From positions 310,001 to 374,000 of the forward strand of contig SJCO01000004.1 in assembly GCA_005217565.1 (NCBI GenBank): 64,000 nucleotides of DNA, in the 5' to 3' direction. Below are positions 8,935 through 16,494 of the stretch, in pieces (positions within the stretch are counted from its first letter, which is position 1; every line of letters starts with the position of its first letter). The notes beneath the pieces were generated by a model. That model was given only the letters and a program-made list of their open reading frames with translations. It was not told the DNA's origin and ran no database searches. Origin of the DNA: Puteibacter caeruleilacunae (GTDB lineage Bacteria > Bacteroidota > Bacteroidia > Bacteroidales > Prolixibacteraceae). Both the position numbers and the translations under genes were made by a program.

Positions 8935-10179
8935 TTGGACTTTTCAGAATTTGACTTTGGCCCTGAGATATGGGATGGTATTGAAGCCATGGGCTTTCAA
9001 AAGGCTACGCCTATACAAGAACATTCAATACCTACAATATTGGAAGGGCACGACCTAGTTGCTTGCGCACAAACAGGAACAGGAAAAACAGCAGCTTATT
9101 TGTTGCCTGTACTTGATCGCATTCTTGATCTTCCCGCTGGAGGAATTAATACAGTAATATTGGTTCCTACGCGAGAGTTGGCGTTGCAAATTGATCAACA
9201 GATACAAGGATTTTCATACTTTGCTGACGTATCGGCCATCCCTATTTACGGAGGTGGTGACGGAAGTACCTGGGAACAGCAGAAAAAAGCAATCACCGAA
9301 GGTAGTGATGTGCTTATCGCCACTCCTGGTCGACTTATCTCGTACATCAACTTGCAGTTGATCGACTTTTCTTCAGTAAAGCATCTAATCTTAGACGAGG
9401 CAGATCGCATGCTTGACATGGGATTCTACAACGATCTTGTGAAAATTGTTGATCAGCTACCAAAGGAGCGACAGACACTGTTGTTTTCAGCAACGATGCC
9501 TCCTAAAATTCGAAAACTAGCGTCCAATATACTTAAGGATCCTAAAGAAGTTAATATTGCAATCTCTAAACCAGCTGAAGGAATTCTGCAATGTGCATAC
9601 ATGGTATACGACAAGCAAAAGCATGCTTTGATTACCAGCTTACTTCAAGATAAATCAGACCTTCGAAGTATTATCGTATTCACATCAAGAAAAGCCGATG
9701 TCGATGGCCTGGTAAAAGAGATGAAAAGGCACAAGTTCTCATGCGAGGGAATTCACTCTGATCTTGATCAAAAAGCCAGAGAAAATGTGTTGTTATCATT
9801 TAAGAACAGACACACTCAAATATTGGTTGCCACTGATATTCTTTCGCGCGGTATTGATATCGATACCATTGATTTGGTTGTTAACTACGAAGTTCCAGCT
9901 GATGCAGAAGACTATGTGCACCGTGTAGGACGTACAGCGAGAGCCGAGCGTACAGGTGTTGCTATTACTTTCGTAAATCAAGATGATCAGGTTAAGTTTA
10001 AGCGAATTGAGGATCTTATTGAGCGAGATATTTTAAAATTACCTGTACCACCAGAACTAGGTGAAAGTCCGGTTTATAATCCACAACCTCCTAAGAAAAA
10101 GAGAAAGTGGAAATCATCAAGTAAGAAGAAGAACTTCAAAAAGAAAAAACCGGCAGGAAAGCAGGAAAAGAAAAAGTAA
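8935..10179 (+). CDS. DEAD-box ATP-dependent RNA helicase
   Basis: A 414-residue RNA helicase of the RhlE/CsdA-like group, which unwinds RNA in ribosome assembly or RNA decay. The Q-motif region FQKATPIQEHSIP lies at 21-33, Walker A AQTGTGKT at 45-52, then PTREL, TPGR, LDEADRML (DEAD, near 152-159), SAT, and in domain 2 ATDILSRGIDID and HRVGRTAR. The C-terminal tail from about 380 is strongly basic (runs of KKK), typical of an RNA-tethering extension. The start is taken as TTG at 8935 because MDFSEFDFGPEIW matches the family N-terminus and no ATG occurs upstream in frame near it. It follows the RlmI-like gene and precedes dinB by 9 bases. Confidence 0.92.
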   Translation: MDFSEFDFGPEIWDGIEAMGFQKATPIQEHSIPTILEGHDLVACAQTGTGKTAAYLLPVLDRILDLPAGGINTVILVPTRELALQIDQQIQGFSYFADVSAIPIYGGGDGSTWEQQKKAITEGSDVLIATPGRLISYINLQLIDFSSVKHLILDEADRMLDMGFYNDLVKIVDQLPKERQTLLFSATMPPKIRKLASNILKDPKEVNIAISKPAEGILQCAYMVYDKQKHALITSLLQDKSDLRSIIVFTSRKADVDGLVKEMKRHKFSCEGIHSDLDQKARENVLLSFKNRHTQILVATDILSRGIDIDTIDLVVNYEVPADAEDYVHRVGRTARAERTGVAITFVNQDDQVKFKRIEDLIERDILKLPVPPELGESPVYNPQPPKKKRKWKSSSKKKNFKKKKPAGKQEKKK

Positions 10180-10188
10180 GACATAACA

Positions 10189-11265
10189 TTGGAAGGTATT
10201 CGTAAAATAATTCATATTGATATGGATGCCTTCTTTGCATCCATAGAACAGAGAGATTTTCCTCATCTGAAAGGTAAACCTGTTGCTGTTGGAGGATCAG
10301 GAAATCGCGGTGTAGTAGCTGCTGCAAGTTATGAAGCCCGAAGATATGGAATACGCTCTGCAATGCCTTCGAAGGTAGCCCTTCGTAAATGTCCACACCT
10401 TATATTTGTCCGCCATCGCTTTGATGTATACAAGGAAGTATCACGACAAATACAGGCAATATTTCATGAATATACCGACTTGGTAGAGCCTCTTTCTCTT
10501 GATGAGGCATTTCTGGATGTTACTTTCCACAAAAAAGGTAAACCTTCGGCAACATTAATTGCAGAAGAGATAAGAAAACGCATTAAAGAAGAAACCAACC
10601 TTACTGCCTCGGCAGGTGTTTCATTCAATAAATTCCTTGCAAAGATAGCGTCGGATCAGAATAAACCCGACGGTCTGTTTGCAATAACACCAGACATGGC
10701 CAGTGAGTTTATGATGAACCTGGAGATTGAGAAATTCTTTGGTATAGGCAAAGTTACTGCAGAGAAATTAAGAAACATAGGCGTACATTTTGGAAGAGAC
10801 CTCCACCAGCTAGAGCGACAGGAGTTAATAAGAATGTTTGGGAAAGCTGGAAGTCATTATTACGACATTGTAAGGTGTGAAGACCACCGACCTGTAAATC
10901 CTACTCGTATTCGTAAATCATTTGGTGCAGAGAGAACCTTTCATGAAGATCTGTACACCTTCGAAACACTGGAAGAAAAACTCACAACGATACTTGAAGA
11001 GCTCAATCAAAAGATGGAGAGACAGCAAATTATGGGAAAGACGATTACCATAAAAATCAAAACCTCAAAGTTTGAGCAACATACGAAGAGTCAAACGTTC
11101 TTACAGTTTCTTCAGGACCAGGAGTTCATATCCACTACTGCCACAAAACTTCTTCGAGAGTTCACCCCTCTTTTCCCGGAAGGGATTAGATTACTAGGTT
11201 GTACTTTCTCAAATTTGAATACCACACAGGCCGACGAGCCTATCCAATTAACGTTAGATTTTTAG
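10189..11265 (+). CDS. dinB: DNA polymerase IV (Y family)
   Basis: A 358-residue error-prone translesion polymerase. Palm residues are visible: DMDAFF at 11-16 (catalytic Asp11), the YEARRYGIRSAMP finger block at 48-60, and SLDEAFLDV with Asp105 and Glu106. A helix-hairpin-helix region GIGKVTAEKLRNIG and the little-finger domain follow. The start is TTG at 10189 (MEGIRKIIHIDMDAFF). The first ATG downstream would remove the catalytic Asp11, so TTG is strongly supported. The end lacks an obvious beta-clamp QLxLF box, but QLTLDF at the very C-terminus fits that role closely. It is cotranscribed with or closely behind the helicase gene. Confidence 0.94.
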   Translation: MEGIRKIIHIDMDAFFASIEQRDFPHLKGKPVAVGGSGNRGVVAAASYEARRYGIRSAMPSKVALRKCPHLIFVRHRFDVYKEVSRQIQAIFHEYTDLVEPLSLDEAFLDVTFHKKGKPSATLIAEEIRKRIKEETNLTASAGVSFNKFLAKIASDQNKPDGLFAITPDMASEFMMNLEIEKFFGIGKVTAEKLRNIGVHFGRDLHQLERQELIRMFGKAGSHYYDIVRCEDHRPVNPTRIRKSFGAERTFHEDLYTFETLEEKLTTILEELNQKMERQQIMGKTITIKIKTSKFEQHTKSQTFLQFLQDQEFISTTATKLLREFTPLFPEGIRLLGCTFSNLNTTQADEPIQLTLDF

Positions 11266-11290
11266 CTGTTCTATAGCCGAACAGCTTCTC
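11264..11290 (+). terminator. Likely terminator after dinB
   Basis: The 8-bp perfect stem AGCTGTTC (11264-11271) / GAACAGCT (11279-11286) begins within the stop codon and is followed by TCTCTTGT, a weak T-rich tail. Confidence 0.5.
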
Positions 11291-11310
11291 TTGTCCTGCC
11301 GGACGGGCTC

Positions 11311-11415
11311 TCATTTTTGCCTTGCCGCAAAAACGAGACAAAAAAGTCAAGACTACCTTTTAAACCTTCTTCATTTTTGCCTTAACGCAAAAACGAAGCA
11401 AAAAAGTCAAGGCTG
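11311..11415. repeat. Two direct repeats of a 45-base hairpin unit, 60-base period
   Basis: Copies at 11311-11355 and 11371-11415 differ at about six positions. Each contains TTTTTGC, a 6-base loop and GCAAAAA, so each can fold into a hairpin, and each ends in AAAAAAGTCAAG. This looks like a dispersed intergenic repeat rather than coding sequence. Confidence 0.7.
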
Positions 11416-11560
11416 CCTGAAAAAAGCAATCGATTTATTGCGGTTGCTAACTTCGGCTGGGTGATCTTCTCCCTTCGGTCGAAGCTTCCCAGTCTCACTA
11501 AGCAGCCGCCGCTAAATCAATCCCTCTTTTCAGGAGGCCGATACCACTGCCATGGCCTAT
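11404..11560. repeat. Imperfect long palindrome, REP/MITE-like
   Basis: The outer parts CTGCCTGAAAAAA (about 11412-11424) and TTTTCAGGAGGCC (about 11528-11540) are near inverted copies. GATTTATTGCGGTTGCT and AGCAGCCGCCGCTAAATC are a second imperfect inverted pair, and CTGGG and CCCAG close an inner arm. A shortened relative may lie near 15877-15945. No transposase is present. The rest of the 11266-11814 spacer shows only the dinB hairpin and the peptidase terminator. Confidence 0.5.
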
Positions 11561-11732
11561 AGCTTTGAACATTTAACCAATAGCTGGATTCTTTTGTGGT
11601 GAAAAAATTACCACTAACACAACATTAATGTGAAACTAAAATTCTAATCATCATCTAAAGACGCAGCCAGGTGCACCTCGCTGCCTGAAACATGGAACGT
11701 GAAACCTGAAACAGAGAGGCTCTGGCCGAACT

Positions 11733-11765
11733 AAAAAAAGTCCGGGATTAAGGATCACCCCGGAC
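11733..11765 (-). terminator. Rho-independent terminator after the C10 peptidase gene
   Basis: The stem GTCCGGG (11740-11746) / CCCGGAC (11759-11765) is perfect. Read on the minus strand, it is followed by seven T. It lies 50 bases past the peptidase stop. Confidence 0.85.
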
Positions 11766-11814
11766 TCACACAAGTATACCACCCTTGTTTCTCACCAATA
11801 ATTATACTACCACA

Positions 11815-14800
11815 CTAATGTTTTATAATCTTTTGCTTAAATAATGCTTTATTACTTGATTGCACTGCTACTAAATATTCTCCTGGAGAATAACGTGTTA
11901 AGTCAACACGATGAGATTCTCCTGCATAATTACCATCAAGATTTTCTCGTTTCAATAAACGTCCTCGTGTATCAAAAACCAAAACAGACAACTCCTCATC
12001 AATATCAGCACCTATTTCAAGGTTTACCCAGTCGGTTGTTGGATTTGGATATACATTCATTGAGATGTCCTGCTTCAACAAGTTATTATTTGTTACAATC
12101 GCTGTATAATCCAGTTTTGAGAATCCATCCTGACCTCCATTATCATCCTCTGCCAACAACGTCATATCAGCGTCATAGAGCCATATTTTAGTATTTGTAG
12201 CCCCATCGGTAAGGTAAGTCTCCACAGTAATTACATCACCCGAAGAATTCACATCTAAACCATATTTACCCTTGATATTATCAGCACTAGCCACCTTTAG
12301 ATAATAGCTCCTTGAATTTATCGTCAGATTATACCAATCTTCATCACCATCAAGCAGACAAAGATCAGCGTTCAGGTAATCTGTTATTTCACCTAGATTA
12401 TAAGCCGATGAATTGCTATCGTTAGGCTCCAGATTATCACCACACACCTTAACATGCACTTGCAATGAACACACATTATCCTGTTCATTCTTTTCGCTGT
12501 ACTGATTATCAGGATCAGCAGCAAAAAGCAGGTAATAATCACCTTCATCTGTATCATCCGGCAATTGGATTGTAATTGATTCTTGTTTTAGAGGATCATC
12601 ACCCGACACACTCGTTACCACAGCTCCATCTAATTCCATATCCTGACCATCAACAATCATATTCTTCGACAATAAGAATTTAACTGTTGGTGCAAGTGTT
12701 TCTTGCTTTGTACCAGTATATTCCAAGTCATATGACAAAACAACATTATCGCCGGCAAATACATCATTATTGTTTATCTGCTCATTCTTCAGTACAAGCT
12801 CATAATAGGTAGCCTCCTGAACAGTCAGGTTTAACCATGCTAAATTATTCGATTCATCCGACTCCGCCACCACCTGTCCATCGTCAATCACAATTAATAG
12901 ATAGTAATTTCCAGGTTCTGTACTTTCAGGAATATTAATAGTTACCCCCTGATTCATAACCGCCGCCTCTTGAGTAAAAGCAGAAGCCTCCTCGGCCAAC
13001 AATATATCCTTTGAGTCAGGCTGTTGATCTTTCGACAAGTAAATGCCAACCGAACAATTAACGGAGTTACTAATTTCGCCGTCCAGCTGCTGCTCAAAAG
13101 AGATTTCAAGAGATGATCCCTGCTCAACACTTGAGCTACTCGCCACACTATTTGAAACAGAAAAATCAAGTAATACAGGCTCTGCAATATGAATTGGGAA
13201 AGTCGAAATGTTATTGTTTTCATCTACCTCCACATATGCTTCTTTATAATCAGCTACCGCAAGAATATAATATGTTCCGCTGGTAAGACCTTCAGGAATT
13301 GTAACCACTGAAGATTCAGGATCCTGCAAATCGTTAGATGAAAGAGATGACTGTTCATCCTCTAAATACATATCCTCTGCATCAAGAATCTTATCGGAAG
13401 ATAAATAAAAGCCGACATAAGGAATCTTCAATTCCGGATCATTTCCTTCGTAATTGTGCCTGCAAGCAATTTCAATCGTTTCGTTATAATTAACGTTTGA
13501 TGGACTTACAGATAACTCTGTGATGTAAAAATCACTCGTTAACGGAACAGTCACATTCAAACTAAGACTAGCCACATTGTTAGTTTCATTAGTTTCCTCA
13601 ATACTATTCTCACTATCTACTGCTATTAATATCTTATAAGCTCCAGGAGATGTCTCTGCAGGAATAGTAAACTGCTCACTCTTTTGTTCTGATTTCTGCT
13701 TAGTAGAAAGAGAAGATTCATTTTGAACCAACAGAACATCCTCGTTATCAATTTCCGAGTCGCTTGATAAATACACTTTATTCGTAAAACTCACAGCCTC
13801 ATCACTATTCCCGTTATACACAATATTCCAACTCACTGTACTTGAATTACCAACCAATATCTCAGCCTCTTCAAGAGAAACGGTATTAAGCGTAATTTCG
13901 TGATAAGTTGGCTCCTCCACCTCATGTCCCTCAATGGTAATAGCAACCGACTCTACATTATTGTTCTCGTATTTTTCAGCAATACGCTTTTCATAATCGG
14001 CCACAAATAAAATATAATAATCACCAGGAGTGGTCTCATGTGGAATAACAACTGTCGCTTGTTCATTCTCAGTATTTACCGACTTTGAAAGTACCGACTC
14101 ATCGGCACCTAGTAAGATATCTGATCCATCTAATACATTATTAGTCGAAAGATAATATCCAACCTTAGGTTTTACTTGTACAAAATCATATCCATTATAC
14201 TTTTGATCACATGAAACAGCAACACTTTGTCCAGGATTTAATACCAACTCGTTTACAGCTGAATTTTCAACCACATAATCTTCGAGATCAGGGAAGATAT
14301 TTATTATCGCCGAAGTACTGGTAGAGAAATTATATCCGGTATATGGAGAAAGATTATCTAACGCAAAATAACCATTGAAATAAGCACCCCATCCCCAATT
14401 AATGTGATACATTCCACTATCGTCATAGCCATCACAAACAAATGCATGTCCGCCATTCTCCGGATCGCTACCCCTCATATAAACAGGAATACCATTATCG
14501 AGATGACTCTTCAGAAGATCTTCCCAATCTGAGTCGGAATAATCAGAGCGACTAACGTAGTCGATCTTACTTGAATAATCAAAATATTCAGGCAACTTAC
14601 TCTTCACGTAATAGCTTGAAGCTGAAGAAGAGTTAGGACCAAAATTCATATTCACCATTACAGCACAATGGTATATTAGCTCAGCCACTGCATCAATCTG
14701 TTGTTGAGTGCTTCCACTATTAAGAGCTGCAGGCATATTATTCCAATCGTACGACGTGTTGCCGAATTCAGCACACAGCTCGCCATACTCGCCACTGGTA

Positions 14801-15477
14801 TAACACTTATTACCAACACCCTTTACAGGCCATTCCCAATACTTCATGATCATTGCTGAAGCCAAAGCAACACACCCAACAGGAACTCTTTCGCAAGATG
14901 AATAGGTAGAATTTTTATCCGTAGGACAAAATGCATTATAATCGCATCCTTGCTCCCAATTACTTTCGATAAGAGAAAAACCACCAGAAGTAAGCGTCTT
15001 ACTCTTTGTCGCCGCCGCTTCCCACTGCACATTTTTATTTGCGTCAGTGAAGTCTTCATCGGTTGCAATCATAGAAATCTCAGCCTTGTAGTCTTTAAAA
15101 AGGCGCTGTAATGCTGGCGGTAGATTATTAAAATCTATCGCACCAGTTGCAGAATAGCCCAGAATTGGAGCTACACGCTCATCACCTGCAATAACCACGA
15201 AACCATCACTTTCGCCGCGGTTATACACATAAAAAGCAGGTGCTACCGATGCCCCTTTCATATCAGAATTATCATCCGATATAAATTCCTTATGTACCAA
15301 TTTTGGCAAATTGGCTGTCGACTTTAACGCTCCATTATCTGGTAAATTGGCTTCAAAAAAGTTTTTAGCTACATCATACGCCTTATTCTCATCAACAACT
15401 TGTGCCGTAACATTTTGTGCCAATGCGCCCGTTAGAATTAGACATACTAATCCCATGCAGAGTTGCTTCATATCCAT
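11815..15477 (-). CDS. Secreted C10 (streptopain-like) cysteine peptidase with CARDB-like repeats and T9SS sorting domain
   Basis: A 1220-residue exported protease. A signal peptide covers residues 1-26. An inhibitory Spi-like propeptide spans about 27-150. The peptidase domain of the SpeB/interpain type follows, with nucleophile Cys202 in VGCVALASAMIMKYW, catalytic His344 in GGHAFVCDGY and the INWGWG motif at 359-364. After residue 400 come five or six repeats of about 115-120 residues, each with LSxxxxxDxxDxxL and an E-x-x-E-x-N-N motif, resembling CARDB adhesion domains. A PPC-like domain and a C-terminal T9SS type A sorting domain (NVYPNPTTDWVNLEI, then FKQKIIKH at the end) finish the protein. 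It would be secreted through the outer membrane and anchored at the surface. The gene is monocistronic with a strong terminator. Confidence 0.9.
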   Translation of the reverse strand: MDMKQLCMGLVCLILTGALAQNVTAQVVDENKAYDVAKNFFEANLPDNGALKSTANLPKLVHKEFISDDNSDMKGASVAPAFYVYNRGESDGFVVIAGDERVAPILGYSATGAIDFNNLPPALQRLFKDYKAEISMIATDEDFTDANKNVQWEAAATKSKTLTSGGFSLIESNWEQGCDYNAFCPTDKNSTYSSCERVPVGCVALASAMIMKYWEWPVKGVGNKCYTSGEYGELCAEFGNTSYDWNNMPAALNSGSTQQQIDAVAELIYHCAVMVNMNFGPNSSSASSYYVKSKLPEYFDYSSKIDYVSRSDYSDSDWEDLLKSHLDNGIPVYMRGSDPENGGHAFVCDGYDDSGMYHINWGWGAYFNGYFALDNLSPYTGYNFSTSTSAIINIFPDLEDYVVENSAVNELVLNPGQSVAVSCDQKYNGYDFVQVKPKVGYYLSTNNVLDGSDILLGADESVLSKSVNTENEQATVVIPHETTPGDYYILFVADYEKRIAEKYENNNVESVAITIEGHEVEEPTYHEITLNTVSLEEAEILVGNSSTVSWNIVYNGNSDEAVSFTNKVYLSSDSEIDNEDVLLVQNESSLSTKQKSEQKSEQFTIPAETSPGAYKILIAVDSENSIEETNETNNVASLSLNVTVPLTSDFYITELSVSPSNVNYNETIEIACRHNYEGNDPELKIPYVGFYLSSDKILDAEDMYLEDEQSSLSSNDLQDPESSVVTIPEGLTSGTYYILAVADYKEAYVEVDENNNISTFPIHIAEPVLLDFSVSNSVASSSSVEQGSSLEISFEQQLDGEISNSVNCSVGIYLSKDQQPDSKDILLAEEASAFTQEAAVMNQGVTINIPESTEPGNYYLLIVIDDGQVVAESDESNNLAWLNLTVQEATYYELVLKNEQINNNDVFAGDNVVLSYDLEYTGTKQETLAPTVKFLLSKNMIVDGQDMELDGAVVTSVSGDDPLKQESITIQLPDDTDEGDYYLLFAADPDNQYSEKNEQDNVCSLQVHVKVCGDNLEPNDSNSSAYNLGEITDYLNADLCLLDGDEDWYNLTINSRSYYLKVASADNIKGKYGLDVNSSGDVITVETYLTDGATNTKIWLYDADMTLLAEDDNGGQDGFSKLDYTAIVTNNNLLKQDISMNVYPNPTTDWVNLEIGADIDEELSVLVFDTRGRLLKRENLDGNYAGESHRVDLTRYSPGEYLVAVQSSNKALFKQKIIKH

Positions 15478-16151
15478 ACCCTCGTTTTTAATTCAACACT
15501 TAAGCACTCCGTACCCGAAAAAAAATGTATAATTCTCTTTGAAATTTATTACCCCCATTCAAAGTTTAGAATTATGTGCCCCCTTATATATTCCCTAAAA
15601 TAGAAAAAAGTGACCCTCATTCCACAAAAAAAAAGCAAACTTTTCCTTATTCATAATTAGTCCAAGCTCTTATATGTTAACCACATACGAACAAAACGAC
15701 ACTAATCAACATCTTTATTACTTCTTTTTATTTAGTAATAAGATTTACACTTTTACTTTTATCTTCTATCTATAATTTTACAACTGAACAGGCTGAAAAA
15801 AAGAACTTTATTTATTCTTCAATCACACATACTTCTCATTGTTATCTTGATAAAAAAACAGATATAAAGATCGAGGCTGTCTGCTAGACCTATTACTTTT
15901 TAGGAGGTCAGTTGCGGCGGCGTGGCCTGAAACTTTAAATACTCAACCAGTAAATAGTCCTTCATGGGCAAGAACAATAGTAACATCGGCGCACACTTGG
16001 CTTCTAAATCTTAGAAACGATGAGGCACCAGCCGAATTAAAACCATTTTTCAAATCCAACGTAAACTTCATTTGAAGAACAAATCAATCTCATAAAAAGC
16101 AATACTCCTCACAATTCCGGCTTTGACTAATAATTATTTAAAAATTATACG
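15478..16151. other. 674-base spacer between C10 peptidase and acyl carrier protein genes
   Basis: No gene is seen. The spacer holds divergent upstream regions of both neighbours, TATATATTCCCTA at 15585-15597 (also found in the inverted repeat at 22021), an AT-rich hairpin TTATTACT/AGTAATAA (15715-15722 / 15734-15741) and a segment at 15877-15945 resembling the ends of the 11404-11560 repeat. Confidence 0.55.
15877..15945. repeat. Possible short derivative of the 11.4-kb repeat
   Basis: The left part AGGCTGTCTG and the right part TTTTAGGAGGTC plus TGGCCTGAAACTTT resemble the left (AGGCTGCCTG) and right (TTTTCAGGAGGCC, then TGGCCTATAGCTTT) ends of the element at 11404-11575, with the middle missing. 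Similarity was judged by eye only. Confidence 0.35.
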
Positions 16152-16394
16152 ATGACTAGTACAGAAACCACAGAACGAGTAAAAAAAGTTGTTGCACAAG
16201 TCCTGAAAATCGATGCCTCAGAAATAGGTGATGATTCAAACTTCATTTTTGATCTGGGAGCCGATTCAATGCAAAGTATTCAATTAGTAGCCGCTTTCGA
16301 AGAAGAATTTGATATTGAGATGGATGAAGACAAAGCACTTGAGGTACAGAATATTGCTGACGCAAGTAGTTTTATACAAAGCTATTTATCGTAA
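16152..16394 (+). CDS. Acyl carrier protein
   Basis: An 80-residue acidic four-helix carrier. The phosphopantetheine site is Ser39 in DLGADSMQSIQLV, and the C-terminal half EEEFDIEMDEDKALEVQNIADASSFI is typical of acyl carrier proteins. Its neighbours are not fatty-acid synthase genes but an ADP-forming acyl-CoA synthetase and a DUF4954 protein, 100 bases downstream and in the same direction. It is therefore probably a specialised carrier rather than the housekeeping AcpP. No ketosynthase or phosphopantetheinyl transferase gene is nearby, so activation would rely on a cellular transferase. Confidence 0.9.
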   Translation: MTSTETTERVKKVVAQVLKIDASEIGDDSNFIFDLGADSMQSIQLVAAFEEEFDIEMDEDKALEVQNIADASSFIQSYLS

Positions 16395-16494
16395 CTCTTT
16401 ATTGATCTAATGCCGAACAGCATAGATAGGGTACAATTCCAATTCATTGGTAATAACCAATTCTACATGTACAAAACGATTATAAGTTAATGCT

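Noticed and set aside
11281-11560. Insertion sequence
   Set aside because: No transposase frame, no clean terminal inverted repeats and no target duplication could be seen; described as a repeat only.
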